DNA of 64,000 nt from Brachyspira pilosicoli (GCF_008016535.1 NZ_SAXY01000040.1:22085-86084), one strand, 5' to 3'. Numbered from the stretch's first letter, positions 52,324 to 60,913 are shown. The notes: generated by a model from the sequence alone, not told the origin. Program-made: numbers and translations.

Positions 52324-53375
52324 GTCATGGAACCATAGATATTGTACTTTTACTTGCTATAATATTTTTGATTCTTTCTTTGATTGTAATATACAATAAC
52401 GAAGAAATCAATCTTTGATTGTTATAAAAATGTGTATATTCTTTTAATTTTTCTCTCAATAATTCTACAGTTATATTTTTATTTAATCGTGAATAAAACT
52501 CTCTTTCGTCTGTGCCGTGTACTCTTTCTACTACGCCGTTATATCTTGGTGTTGCTATAGGAATATATCTCCTCTCTAATTTATTTTTTAAGCAGTATTC
52601 ATCAAAAATATTTATTTTAGAGGTATTGATACAGCGGTATGTATATTCTATACCATTGTCCGTTTGTATAGATTGTATCTTAAAAGGTGAAGTTTTTAAG
52701 ACATATTTTAAGAAAGATAAAGCACTAGAAAGTGTTTTATCTTCATAGATCTGCCTCCAACTATAACGAGTAGCTAAATCTACAGCTGTGAATTGATAAA
52801 CTGTTTTTCTGCCTAATTTGATATATTTTACCGAAGGTACGCAAGGCGGTATCTATTTGAACTATTTTGCCTTCTTTTTGTATTTTAGAGACAAATTTTC
52901 GTTTATCATATCGCTTCTTTTTCTTTTTTATTTTGTATCTCCAAAGATTATTTCTTTTTAGTACATTTTCAACGGCAGTAACGCCTATCTTAATGCCTTT
53001 ACGATTTAAATATGCTTTAATATAATGCTTACCTCGATATTCTTTAGTATAGAGTTCAATAATTAAATTAATAGCTTCTTGATTATTAAAGATATTTGGA
53101 GAAGTTTTCGGTCTAGTGCTAAAATTAGCGACAGTTCCAGTGTCTTTATATTTCTTAATCCAAGTATAAAAAGTAGATTTGGGTATTTCTTCTATCTTTA
53201 GAAATCTTTTAATATTTTTAGTTTTTAATGCTTCATCCACTATAAATAATTTAAATTCTGTGCTATAATCTCTTTTCATAGTAGTATCCTTTTATTTCTT
53301 TTTTGTTCAAAATATTATAACAAGGATACTGCTTTTTTTATACTAAAAAATGTCCAATATCTCATACTCCTTAAC
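52324..53375 (-). mobile_element. Complete IS481-like insertion sequence (1,052 bp)
   Basis: The element begins GTCATGGAACCATAGATATTG and its other end, read inward, begins GTTAAGGAGTATGAGATATTG: imperfect terminal inverted repeats of about 28 bases with roughly 17 matches. It is flanked by a perfect 16-base direct repeat. It carries one transposase gene on the minus strand. Size, single gene and DDE features (D, D in QTDNG, E in VVERVHG) fit the IS481 group. A second copy begins at 63548. Confidence 0.88.
52325..53279 (-). pseudogene. IS481-like transposase, broken by a frameshift
   Basis: The N-terminal half (53279 down to about 52809) has an HTH (IKRFLKIEEIPKSTFYTWIKK), a second DNA-binding region and the start of the integrase core (KIVQIDTALRTFGKIYQIRQ). 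The core then continues in another frame: TVYQFTAVDLATRYSW, IQTDNGIEYTYRC, then ATPRYNGVVERVHGTDEREF, ending in a stop inside the left terminal repeat. A run of five A on the coding strand (52804-52808) where four would keep the frame explains the break. Removing one A restores about 318 codons. Confidence 0.85.
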
Positions 53376-53391
53376 ACTTTTAATATACATT
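53376..53391. repeat. Right target-site duplication of the IS
   Basis: Second exact copy of ACTTTTAATATACATT; it ends 3 bases before the -35 box of the rpoN promoter. Confidence 0.85.
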
Positions 53392-53394
53392 TTA

Positions 53395-53422
53395 TTGACA
53401 AAAAATTTTACTGTTATATACT
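53395..53422 (+). promoter_or_regulatory. Promoter of rpoN operon, start predicted at the ATG
   Basis: TTGACA (53395-53400), 16-base spacer, TATACT (53417-53422). The predicted +1 is 53429, the A of the rpoN ATG, and no SD precedes it. Confidence 0.7.
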
Positions 53423-53428
53423 TTTTCT

Positions 53429-54694
53429 ATGAGTTCATCTATCAATTTATCTACAAACATCAAAACTCAATTAAGACATGAATTAAGATTAAATGCTCAA
53501 ACAAAATTATGGCTTGATGTAATATCAATGCCCGCAATAGAATTAAAAGAAAAGATAGAAAAGGAAATGGAAGAAAACCCTTTCTTGGAATATGATTTTA
53601 AAAATAGTAGTAATAAAGATATTGATAATATTATAGAAAATACAGTTCAAAGTGGAGGTGAAAGCCTATTCGAACACCTTAAAACACAAATAAACATAGT
53701 ATTCAAAAGTAAAAAAGATATAGAATTAGCAGAACATATATGCAGTTTTATAGATAAAGACGGATATATAAAAACACCATACGAAACTATAGCAGAAACT
53801 TTGAATGCAAATATAAAAGATGTACAAAAAATAATTAATATATTAAAAACCTTCGACCCATTAGGAGTTTGTGCTAGAGATATTGAAGAATGCTTATCTA
53901 TACAGCTTAAATCGAGAGATGATATAGAAGATAGTATAAAAGAAATAGCTATAAAAATAGTAGAAAATTTCTTAAAAGAGCTTGGAAAAAAGAATTATGA
54001 CTATATAGCAAATGAAATGAATATCACTAAAGATAAAGTGCTTGATGCCCTAAAAATAATACAAACATTAGAGCCCTACCCCGCAAGAGAATATGACACT
54101 ACCCCTATAAAATATATAGTACCTGAAATTTTTATATTCAAAGAGAACAATAAGTGGGTAGTAAAAACGAATGAAAGCTTTATAAAACCCTTGAAAATTA
54201 GCAAAAAATATAGTAAACTAATAAATGAGGGGAAGAATAATAGAGAAGATATAAACTTTTTGAAAGAAAAAAAGAAAATGGCTGAAAATTTAATAAATGC
54301 CGTTAGTGAAAGAAAAAAAACCTTATTAAAAGTTGGCGAAGGATTATTAAAATTTCAACTTCCTTTCTTTGAAAATGGAAAAGAGTTTGTAAAGCCCTTA
54401 AAATTACAAGATTTATCATTGGAAGTTTCTTTAAGTGAGTCTACAATAAGCAGAATATCTAATGGTAAATACTTAAATACAGTTTGGGGTACTTTTTCTA
54501 TAAAATATTTCTTTTCAAAAGAGCTTAAAGGTGGTGTATCATCAAGAGCTGTAAAAGAGATAATAAAAAGAATAATAAAAGACTCCCCTGTTAAATTGAC
54601 TGATGAAAAAATAAGGCTGATATTAAAAAGCGAAGGTATTGATATATCAAGAAGAACAGTTGCTAAATATAGGCTTTCATCATCAATATTATAA
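53429..54694 (+). CDS. rpoN: RNA polymerase sigma-54 factor
   Basis: The 421-residue factor has a Gln/Leu-rich N-terminal activator-contact region (QTKLWLDVISMPAIELKEKI, EENPFLEYDF), the core-binding region with LGVCARDIEECLSIQL, the HTH with LSLEVSLSESTISRISNGKY and the RpoN box SRRTVAKYR close to the C-terminus. It is slightly short for the family. It probably has a leaderless transcript. The operon rpoN-hpf-ptsN-hprK is the classic arrangement; rapZ is missing. No sigma-54 promoter or activator was recognised in the window. Confidence 0.95.
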   Translation: MSSSINLSTNIKTQLRHELRLNAQTKLWLDVISMPAIELKEKIEKEMEENPFLEYDFKNSSNKDIDNIIENTVQSGGESLFEHLKTQINIVFKSKKDIELAEHICSFIDKDGYIKTPYETIAETLNANIKDVQKIINILKTFDPLGVCARDIEECLSIQLKSRDDIEDSIKEIAIKIVENFLKELGKKNYDYIANEMNITKDKVLDALKIIQTLEPYPAREYDTTPIKYIVPEIFIFKENNKWVVKTNESFIKPLKISKKYSKLINEGKNNREDINFLKEKKKMAENLINAVSERKKTLLKVGEGLLKFQLPFFENGKEFVKPLKLQDLSLEVSLSESTISRISNGKYLNTVWGTFSIKYFFSKELKGGVSSRAVKEIIKRIIKDSPVKLTDEKIRLILKSEGIDISRRTVAKYRLSSSIL

Positions 54695-54713
54695 AAACCA
54701 AAGGAGAAATTTT

Positions 54714-55490
54714 ATGCATCAAAACATCATAGGTAAAAATGTGAGAATCACTAAAAACGTAAGAGAACATATAGCTAATAAGATGCAAAATATAAAAGTT
54801 CATTCTGATAAAATCATAGATGCTAACATCATATGTGAGCATATACATGAAGAATATATAGTTCAAGGTACTATTACTTTTGGAAAACAAGTATTCCATG
54901 ATAAAGAAAAAGAAAAAGATTTATATGCAGCAATAGATACAATGTTCCAAAAGATAGAAAGAAAAGTGAGAAAATCTAAAGAGAAAAATATAGATAAATC
55001 TCAAAGAGCTGTAGTTGATAAAAGCGTACAAAATGATGATGATGCTTCTTATTCTATCAACACATTATCTTTATATGAAAAACCTTTAGATGAAATTGAT
55101 GCTCTTGTTATATTTAATCATGATAAAAGACCATATCTTGCTTATTTCCCTATAAAAAGAGAAGAAGATTTATATAGTGTAAAAATAGGTAAATATCCAA
55201 CCTATCTATTTAAAGGAAATGATTCTAAGACTTATGAAATATATGAGAGTGATGATTCTAATTCTTGGAATATAGATGAAGTGAGTTTAACTAGTGATAA
55301 TAATATAGATGCTAGTTCAAGCAAAAAATATGAATTAAAAGAATATAATGTGAGTGAGGCAGTAAACTATTTGACAGAAAACAATAATGAAAAGTTTGTA
55401 GTATATGTAAGCAGTGTTACAGGTCAAGTAGAGGCTTTATATAAGGAATCAGATATATCTTTTACTTTAATAAGAATATTTGAGATATAA
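54714..55490 (+). CDS. hpf: Ribosome hibernation promoting factor, long form
   Basis: The start at 54714 has AAGGAGAAA upstream and lies 19 bases after the rpoN stop. The 258-residue product has the N-terminal S30AE domain (about 1-100: GKNVRITKNVREHIANKMQN, ITFGKQVFHDKEKEKDLYAA) and a C-terminal dimerisation-type domain (about 206-258: YNVSEAVNYLTENNNEKFVV, then SDISFTLIRIF). Between them lies an extra ~100 residues with KPLDEIDALVIFNHDKRPYL, longer than in usual long HPF. It would dimerise 70S ribosomes into 100S particles in stasis. Confidence 0.88.
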   Translation: MHQNIIGKNVRITKNVREHIANKMQNIKVHSDKIIDANIICEHIHEEYIVQGTITFGKQVFHDKEKEKDLYAAIDTMFQKIERKVRKSKEKNIDKSQRAVVDKSVQNDDDASYSINTLSLYEKPLDEIDALVIFNHDKRPYLAYFPIKREEDLYSVKIGKYPTYLFKGNDSKTYEIYESDDSNSWNIDEVSLTSDNNIDASSSKKYELKEYNVSEAVNYLTENNNEKFVVYVSSVTGQVEALYKESDISFTLIRIFEI

Positions 55491-55530
55491 TTTTTTATAA
55501 ATTAATACTATTTTGGAGGGCTTAATAAAA

Positions 55531-55995
55531 ATGAGCTTGATAGACTATATCAACAAAGATGCAATAATGATAGATGTTCAAGAGACAGATAAAGAACGTT
55601 TACTCTCTAAAATGGTAGAAAGGCTTAATGAATGCGGGCTTTTGCTAAGTAAAGACGAAGCAGAACACTCGATTATGGCTAGAGAAAAGCTTATGAGCAC
55701 TGGGGTTGGAAGTGGTATAGCCATTCCACATGCCAAGACTGATGCTGTAGACAAGATAGTTTTAACAGTTGCTACAATCAAAAATGGTATAAATTATAAA
55801 TCTGTAGATAAGAAAAAAGTATTTATAGTTTTTATGCTTCTTGCTCCTAAAGATTCTGCATCAGAGAATTTAAAAGTGCTAACTACAATAGCTAAGATAC
55901 TTAGAGATAATAGTCATTTTGTAGAAAAACTTATAAATACAGATAAAAATGAAGATATAATATCTCTTATTGCTAAAGAGGAAATGAAATTATAA
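55531..55995 (+). CDS. ptsN: PTS EIIA-Ntr-like regulatory protein
   Basis: The 154-residue protein has the fructose/mannitol-type EIIA fold with phosphorylation site H67 in GVGSGIAIPHAKTDAV. The start with GGAGGGC upstream gives family length. It is between hpf and hprK in the rpoN operon, as in other bacteria, and probably works as a regulatory phosphoacceptor and not in sugar uptake. Its stop overlaps the hprK ATG (TAATG). Confidence 0.93.
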   Translation: MSLIDYINKDAIMIDVQETDKERLLSKMVERLNECGLLLSKDEAEHSIMAREKLMSTGVGSGIAIPHAKTDAVDKIVLTVATIKNGINYKSVDKKKVFIVFMLLAPKDSASENLKVLTTIAKILRDNSHFVEKLINTDKNEDIISLIAKEEMKL

Positions 55996-56945
55996 TGCCT
56001 AAAAAAATAAAAGTTGAAAAACTTATTGAAATCAATGAAAACCGAAACAACATATTGAAAATAAGAAGATTAACAGGTTTAATTGGCATGAAAAACGAAA
56101 TATATAGCTGTGATGTCAATAGACCCGGTATGGCATTATTTAGGTATTTTCAGGATTTTGCTTTTGAAAGAATACAGATATTCGGCAAGGGTGAAGGAAA
56201 TTATGTTGTAACTTTAGACAAAGAAAATAAAACTGATATATTTGAGGAGATGCTTTCTTATAAGATTCCTATATGTATATTCACCTATGGGCTTGTGCCG
56301 CCTGAATCTTTTATAGAAATTGCTAAGAATAACAATATATGTATTTTGGTTACAGAGCTTCCTACTAATGAGTTTGTATTATCTATGCAAAACTTAATAG
56401 AAGAGGAGTTTTTAGAATCTTTTAGGGTTCACGGGGGGCTTGTTGAGGTTTTTGGTGTTGGAATTTTAATATTAGGAAAAAGCGGAGTTGGCAAGAGCGA
56501 GGCTACTTTAGAGCTTATATATAAAGGGCATAGGTTAATAGCAGATGATACTGTTGAGTTTAAAAAACTAAAAGACGGCAGAGTTATAGGAAAAAAGCAT
56601 GATGTTATTAAGCATAAAATGGAAGTGAGAGGTATTGGAATAGTAGATATAAGCAGGCTTTCTGGTATGAGTGCTATTAGAGATAAAAAAAGGCTTGATT
56701 TAGTGATAGAGCTTGAACAATGGAAAGATGATGAGCAATATGACAGAATGGGGCTTTATGATAAAACTTATAATATACTAAACACTGAAATACCTTATAT
56801 AAAATTACCTGTACGTGCTGGAAGAAACATATGTATATTAATAGAAACTGCCGCTAAAAACTTGCGTTTAAAAGAGATGGGTTATAATAGTGCTAAAGAA
56901 TTAGATAAAGATTTAATAGAAGCTATGCAGAAAAAAGGTTCATAA
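55995..56945 (+). CDS. hprK: HPr kinase/phosphorylase
   Basis: The 316-residue bifunctional enzyme phosphorylates HPr on Ser46 and removes it. The N-terminal MurF-like domain contains GLIGMKNEIYSCDVNRPGMA. The kinase domain has Walker A GKSGVGKS (161-168), the HPrK signature EVRGIGIVDISRLSG and LPVRAGRNICILIE. Length and motifs are standard. The only HPr in the window (26074-26340) has Lys at position 46, so its substrate must be another HPr. It overlaps ptsN by one base. Confidence 0.96.
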   Translation: MPKKIKVEKLIEINENRNNILKIRRLTGLIGMKNEIYSCDVNRPGMALFRYFQDFAFERIQIFGKGEGNYVVTLDKENKTDIFEEMLSYKIPICIFTYGLVPPESFIEIAKNNNICILVTELPTNEFVLSMQNLIEEEFLESFRVHGGLVEVFGVGILILGKSGVGKSEATLELIYKGHRLIADDTVEFKKLKDGRVIGKKHDVIKHKMEVRGIGIVDISRLSGMSAIRDKKRLDLVIELEQWKDDEQYDRMGLYDKTYNILNTEIPYIKLPVRAGRNICILIETAAKNLRLKEMGYNSAKELDKDLIEAMQKKGS

Positions 56946-56984
56946 AAACAAACATATCTATTATATAAAAAGGATTAAAAATAT

Positions 56985-58046
56985 ATGTCAAAAATAGCTG
57001 TTGGTATGAGTGCGGGAGTAGATTCTACAACAACGGCAAAACTTTTAAAAGAACAGGGTAATGAAGTTTTTGGTGTTACCATGCTTCTTTGGGACGGTGA
57101 TGAAAGAGCTCCTTTAGCTGGTTCTTGTTATGGGCCTTATCAAAACAAAGTAGTTGAAGAATGTAAAAAATATGCTGCTCAAATTGGAATTGATTATTAT
57201 GCTTTTAATGTTAGTGAATTATTTCAAAAAAAAGTAATAGATTATGTAAAAGATTCATATAAAAAAGGACTCACTCCAAACCCTTGTATTATGTGTAATA
57301 AAGAAATCAAGTTTATGGCTTTGTTTGATGCTATAGAAAAAAGCGGTTTAACTTTCGATAAATTTGCTACGGGGCATTATGCAGGTATAAAATATGATGA
57401 AGAGGAAAAAAGATATATACTTTTAAGAGGCAAAAATCATATAAAAGACCAATCTTATTTTTTATATAGATTAACTCAAGAGCAATTATCCAAAATAATG
57501 TTTCCTATGTATGAAATGACTAAAGAAGAGACAAGAAACTTAGCAAGAGAGTATAACCTTATTGATGTGGCAGAGAAAACCGACAGTCAAGACTTTTTTG
57601 CAGGGGAATATCATAGACTTTTTGATGAAGATTTAGAAGGAAATATTGTACATATAGAAACTAATGAAATATTAGGTAAGCATAAAGGAATATGGCATTA
57701 TACAGTAGGGCAGAGAAAAGGACTTGGCATTGCATATAAAGAGCCTCTTTTTATAATATCATTAGACAGCAGCACTAACACTGTTTATGTTGGAAACAAA
57801 AATCACACCATTATAGACAAAGTTACAATATATGACATAAATTGGATAGTAAACAAAAGAGAAAAAGAGTTTACAGCATTGGTAAAAACAAGAAGTGCAC
57901 ATAAGGGTACTATGGCAAATGTAGTGCCGATAGATGAAAATAGAATAGACATACATTTTTTAGAGCCTACAGGTATAGTAGCCAAAGGACAATCCTGCGT
58001 TTGCTATGACGGTGAGATTACATTGTGCGGCGGAATTGTATATTAA
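56985..58046 (+). CDS. mnmA: tRNA-specific 2-thiouridylase MnmA (second catalytic Cys missing)
   Basis: The 353-residue protein has the PP-loop VGMSAGVDSTTTAKLL, the catalytic-region TPNPCIMCNKEIKFM (C101, C104), GHYAG, KDQSYFLYRLTQEQL and the late HYTVGQRKGLGIAYKEPL. MnmA makes s2U34 in Lys, Glu and Gln tRNAs. The usual DSQDICF motif with the second catalytic Cys reads DSQDFFAGE here. The family SGGVDS loop is SAGVDS. It could be a divergent MnmA subtype or a paralogue. It is 39 bases downstream of hprK. Confidence 0.85.
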   Translation: MSKIAVGMSAGVDSTTTAKLLKEQGNEVFGVTMLLWDGDERAPLAGSCYGPYQNKVVEECKKYAAQIGIDYYAFNVSELFQKKVIDYVKDSYKKGLTPNPCIMCNKEIKFMALFDAIEKSGLTFDKFATGHYAGIKYDEEEKRYILLRGKNHIKDQSYFLYRLTQEQLSKIMFPMYEMTKEETRNLAREYNLIDVAEKTDSQDFFAGEYHRLFDEDLEGNIVHIETNEILGKHKGIWHYTVGQRKGLGIAYKEPLFIISLDSSTNTVYVGNKNHTIIDKVTIYDINWIVNKREKEFTALVKTRSAHKGTMANVVPIDENRIDIHFLEPTGIVAKGQSCVCYDGEITLCGGIVY

Positions 58047-58059
58047 CAATAATTTCTAT

Positions 58060-58425
58060 CAACTTTTTCTTGTTCTTTTTCCCGCAGCAAAAAGTGTAAG
58101 TTATAGTCTTGCATGTTCGGAATATGTATAAACTATAAGATAATACCTATATTTTAGCTAAAATTGCAGTTCTTTTGCTTCTTTTATACCAATAAAAGAA
58201 GTGGGGGTGCGGGGGCTAGTCCCCGCAAATAAAAAACATAAAAACTAAATTTTTACAAATTTTTAATTTTTTATAATATATTGAAACAATGATTTTTTAT
58301 AAATTTTTTCTTGTTCTTTTTCCCGCAGCAAAAAGAACCAAAAAGTGCAAGTACTATAGCAAAATCTTTTAATTCGGGTAAAGCCCATAATATAAAATAA
58401 AAATATAGTTATTTAGTTATATACT
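58060..58425. repeat. Dispersed intergenic repeat, copy 7 (two hairpin modules)
   Basis: Two GTTCTTTTTCCCGCAGCAAA modules (58072 and 58313) flank TTGCAGTTCTTTTGCTTC, ACCAATAAAAGAAGTGGGGG and a GGGGCTAGTCCCC palindrome. The gap between convergent mnmA and the DUF454 gene has no other content. Confidence 0.85.
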
Positions 58426-58432
58426 GAAACAA

Positions 58433-58837
58433 TTATTCCTCTTCTTGATAGCTTATCCTCATCTTAATTAGCTCTTCCTCTGAAACAGTTCTAATCTGTG
58501 TGAAGAAATAAACATATTTTGAAATAAATAATATCACCAAAACTATACGAGCATATATATTATCTACTAAAATGAATGTTATTATAAGCATGCAGCTTAC
58601 AGGTATGAGTATGGTTAATTTTCCTTTTAGAGTCATAGCTCTTGATTTTACAAAACTCTCTAAATATCTTTTGTATAATTTTGTAGATAAAAACCAATCA
58701 TGAAATCTTTTAGAGCCTTTAGCAAAGAAAAATGAAGCCAAGAGTAAAAAAGGCGTTGTAGGCAAAATCGGCACAACTATACCAACAGCCCCTACCCCAA
58801 GAAATATAAAACCTAAAACTATAAATAATATTCTCAT
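58433..58837 (-). CDS. DUF454 (YbaN-like) inner membrane protein
   Basis: The ATG at 58837 has GAGGAT upstream. The 134-residue protein starts with a hydrophobic helix and the DUF454 signature: LGVGAVGIVVPILPTTPFLL-type sequence (GVGAVGIVVPILPTTPFLLL), then FFFAKGSKRFHDWFLSTKLY. Two further hydrophobic segments follow and an acidic tail ends the protein. Function is unknown in the family. Single-gene unit. Confidence 0.88.
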   Translation of the reverse strand: MRILFIVLGFIFLGVGAVGIVVPILPTTPFLLLASFFFAKGSKRFHDWFLSTKLYKRYLESFVKSRAMTLKGKLTILIPVSCMLIITFILVDNIYARIVLVILFISKYVYFFTQIRTVSEEELIKMRISYQEEE

Positions 58838-58946
58838 AAAACAATTATCCTCTTGATTTAAATATAACAAATAAACAAAAATATCCCACTCTTAAAATAA
58901 AGAATAGGATATTAACAAAAATAATGTATTTTAGCGTATAATATTA

Positions 58947-59201
58947 TTATTCAGCTATTACGCTTATAGTTTTTTTACCAAACTTATTAGTGTGGAATTT
59001 AACAACACCATTAGCAGTTGCAAAAATAGTATGGTCTCTTCCTATATCCACATTTTTACCAACATGGAATTGTGTACCTCTTTGTCTAACTATAATGTTA
59101 CCAGATACAACCTTTTCTCCGCCATAAACTTTCACACCTAAACGTTTAGATTGACTATCACGTCCGTTTTTTGAACTTCCGCCGCCTTTCTTATGTGCCA
59201 T
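58947..59201 (-). CDS. rpmA: Ribosomal protein L27 (no N-terminal extension)
   Basis: The 84-residue protein starts directly [16 protein letters not shown] and has [20 protein letters not shown] and [16 protein letters not shown]. The N-terminus reaches the peptidyl-transferase centre. There is no short extension ahead of AHKKG as in Firmicutes, although a Prp protease gene lies immediately upstream and overlaps by 11 bases. Confidence 0.97.
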   Translation of the reverse strand: MAHKKGGGSSKNGRDSQSKRLGVKVYGGEKVVSGNIIVRQRGTQFHVGKNVDIGRDHTIFATANGVVKFHTNKFGKKTISVIAE

Positions 59202-59547
59202 TTTTTAACTCCTCTTTATATTTTACATAGTCAGGATACTCTTTAATAAGAGATTTTATGCCTAGCAAATACCCTCTACTAACTGTAATATACTCATAAG
59301 CTTTTTCTTTATCAAGTTTATCAAACCCAACTAATTCAAAGCTTAAATATCCATCATTAATTTTACGTTTAATACTCTTAATGCCAACTATTTCAGTAAG
59401 AACACTTAGCATAGCCTGAGATAAAGCACTCAAAGCTATACATACCTCATAACCTTCACCAGACTTTTTTATTCCAGCATGCCCTTCTATAGTAACTTTT
59501 ATTATAACACCATCACTATTATAAACAACACTGAATAAAGAAGACAT
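59191..59547 (-). CDS. prp: Ribosomal-processing cysteine protease Prp
   Basis: The 118-residue protein has the catalytic pair H23 ([10 protein letters not shown]) and C36 ([13 protein letters not shown]) of the Prp family. In Firmicutes Prp cleaves the N-terminal extension of L27. It sits between rplU and rpmA, the standard place for prp. Since L27 here lacks the extension, its substrate is unclear. It overlaps rpmA by 11 bases and follows rplU by 10 bases. Confidence 0.9.
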   Translation of the reverse strand: MSSLFSVVYNSDGVIIKVTIEGHAGIKKSGEGYEVCIALSALSQAMLSVLTEIVGIKSIKRKINDGYLSFELVGFDKLDKEKAYEYITVSRGYLLGIKSLIKEYPDYVKYKEELKNGT

Positions 59548-59557
59548 TATATATAAT

Positions 59558-59872
59558 TTAAGCTAATGTAATATCTTCTATAGTGATTTTATGATATTTA
59601 TGTCTATGACCTGTTTTTCTTTTATAATCTTTTCTTCTTTTGTGTTTACCTATTACTACTTTATCACCTTTTAAACTTTCAACTATTTTAGAACTTATTT
59701 TCACTCCATTTACATAAGGTGTACCAACAACTACACTTTCATCATCTTTTTTTAGAAGGAGTGTTTTTATTTCTGGTGATTCTTTAGCATCATCGCCCAA
59801 ATATTCTATTAAGATATCTTGACCTTTTTCTATTTTGTATTGTTTTCCCTTTACTTCTACTATTGCATACAT
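59558..59872 (-). CDS. rplU: Ribosomal protein L21
   Basis: The 104-residue protein begins MYAIVEVKGKQYKIEKGQ and has VVGTPYVNGVKISSKIVES and the basic GKHKRRKDYKRKTGHRHKY loop typical of L21. It is the first gene of the rplU-prp-rpmA operon, with a strong promoter at 59929-59957 and a GGAG-type SD. Confidence 0.97.
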   Translation of the reverse strand: MYAIVEVKGKQYKIEKGQDILIEYLGDDAKESPEIKTLLLKKDDESVVVGTPYVNGVKISSKIVESLKGDKVVIGKHKRRKDYKRKTGHRHKYHKITIEDITLA

Positions 59873-59928
59873 GATGGTTTTACTCCATTTATATTAATTT
59901 TAAAATTCTACTATTACATGAGTAATAT

Positions 59929-59957
59929 ATTATACTATATTTTTATAATTCTGTCAA
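59929..59957 (-). promoter_or_regulatory. Promoter of rplU-prp-rpmA
   Basis: TTGACA (59957-59952), 17-base spacer, TATAAT (59934-59929) on the minus strand: both hexamers perfect. The -35 lies 2 bases after the stop codon of the upstream PPIase gene. Confidence 0.8.
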
Positions 59958-59959
59958 CA

Positions 59960-60913
59960 CTATTTATATAACTTTATAGTAACTCTTTTTGTTTCATCAT
60001 CAAGCCATTTTACAAAAGAGTCTCTCATACGAATCTCGCTTAGATAATTTTTTACTCTTGTACGAATACTATCCATATCTTTTTGTATTTCTACTATTTT
60101 TACTATATAAAAGCCCTTGCCAACTAATTCGCGTACTGTACTAACTGTTCCTACTTTATACCCTCTTTTTGCCAAATTAAGTCCAGCATTTACCTGTGCA
60201 GGCAAAGAACGTTTTCCTGCATCATATAAAAGATTATAGCCCAAATCTCCGCCATAATTCTTTGTTTTTTCATCATCACTATATTTTTTAGCTAACTCCG
60301 CAAAATCATTGCCTCTTGCAGCCATACCACGCACTCTATCAGCTAACTCTTGCTTTTCGCCTTTTTCTGTAAAAGTGGTTGCTTTGAAAAATATCCAAGA
60401 AAGTTTTACTAAAGTATCAACTTCAAAGGCTGTTTTATCTTTACTATTATTATAATATTCATCTGCCTCTGCATCGGTAATTTCTGTATTGTTAACAACA
60501 AGTCCGCTTAAGTTTTCCATAGCTATTTGTTTTTTTATAGAATTACGGTATTCTTCATACGATATGCCTTCTGCTTTTAACTGCTTGGCAAATTGTTCTA
60601 AAGTAAGATTATACTGACTAGCAATATTTTCAAGACGTCTGCTCACATCATTTTCTTCTATCACATAATTATATTCTTGAAGCTTCAAATACATTATTCT
60701 CTCTTCAACTAAATCCTTATAAACCATATCATCATTGATTTTTTTACCGACAGACCTAGCCTGAAGAGATAAAAAAGATTTCCTACTTACAAAATCCTCA
60801 TAAGTAATAGGAATAGAACCTACAACTCCAACTATACTATTAACCACATCATTAAATAAAAGATTACTGTAAAAGATAAATACAGATAAAATAAGTAAAA
60901 TCTTTTTTTTCAA
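59960..60913 (-). CDS. Secreted parvulin-type peptidyl-prolyl isomerase (SurA-like)
   Basis: I take the TTG at 60913 as start because GAGGAGAG lies 4-5 bases upstream; an in-frame ATG 11 codons earlier lacks an SD. The 317-residue protein has a signal peptide (KKKILLILSVFIFYSNLLF), a SurA-like N-terminal chaperone region (NSIVGVVGSIPITYEDF) and a PpiC domain with FAELAKKYSDDEKTKNYGGD and LGYNLLYDAG. It is probably a periplasmic chaperone for outer-membrane proteins. An outer-membrane-like protein gene lies upstream. Confidence 0.85.
   Translation of the reverse strand: MKKKILLILSVFIFYSNLLFNDVVNSIVGVVGSIPITYEDFVSRKSFLSLQARSVGKKINDDMVYKDLVEERIMYLKLQEYNYVIEENDVSRRLENIASQYNLTLEQFAKQLKAEGISYEEYRNSIKKQIAMENLSGLVVNNTEITDAEADEYYNNSKDKTAFEVDTLVKLSWIFFKATTFTEKGEKQELADRVRGMAARGNDFAELAKKYSDDEKTKNYGGDLGYNLLYDAGKRSLPAQVNAGLNLAKRGYKVGTVSTVRELVGKGFYIVKIVEIQKDMDSIRTRVKNYLSEIRMRDSFVKWLDDETKRVTIKLYK

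Noticed and set aside
52804..52808. Programmed -1 frameshift in the IS transposase
   Set aside because: Restoring the frame needs +1 (skip one A), not -1, and the frame-zero codons do not give a proper slippery heptamer; IS481 elements normally use one frame.
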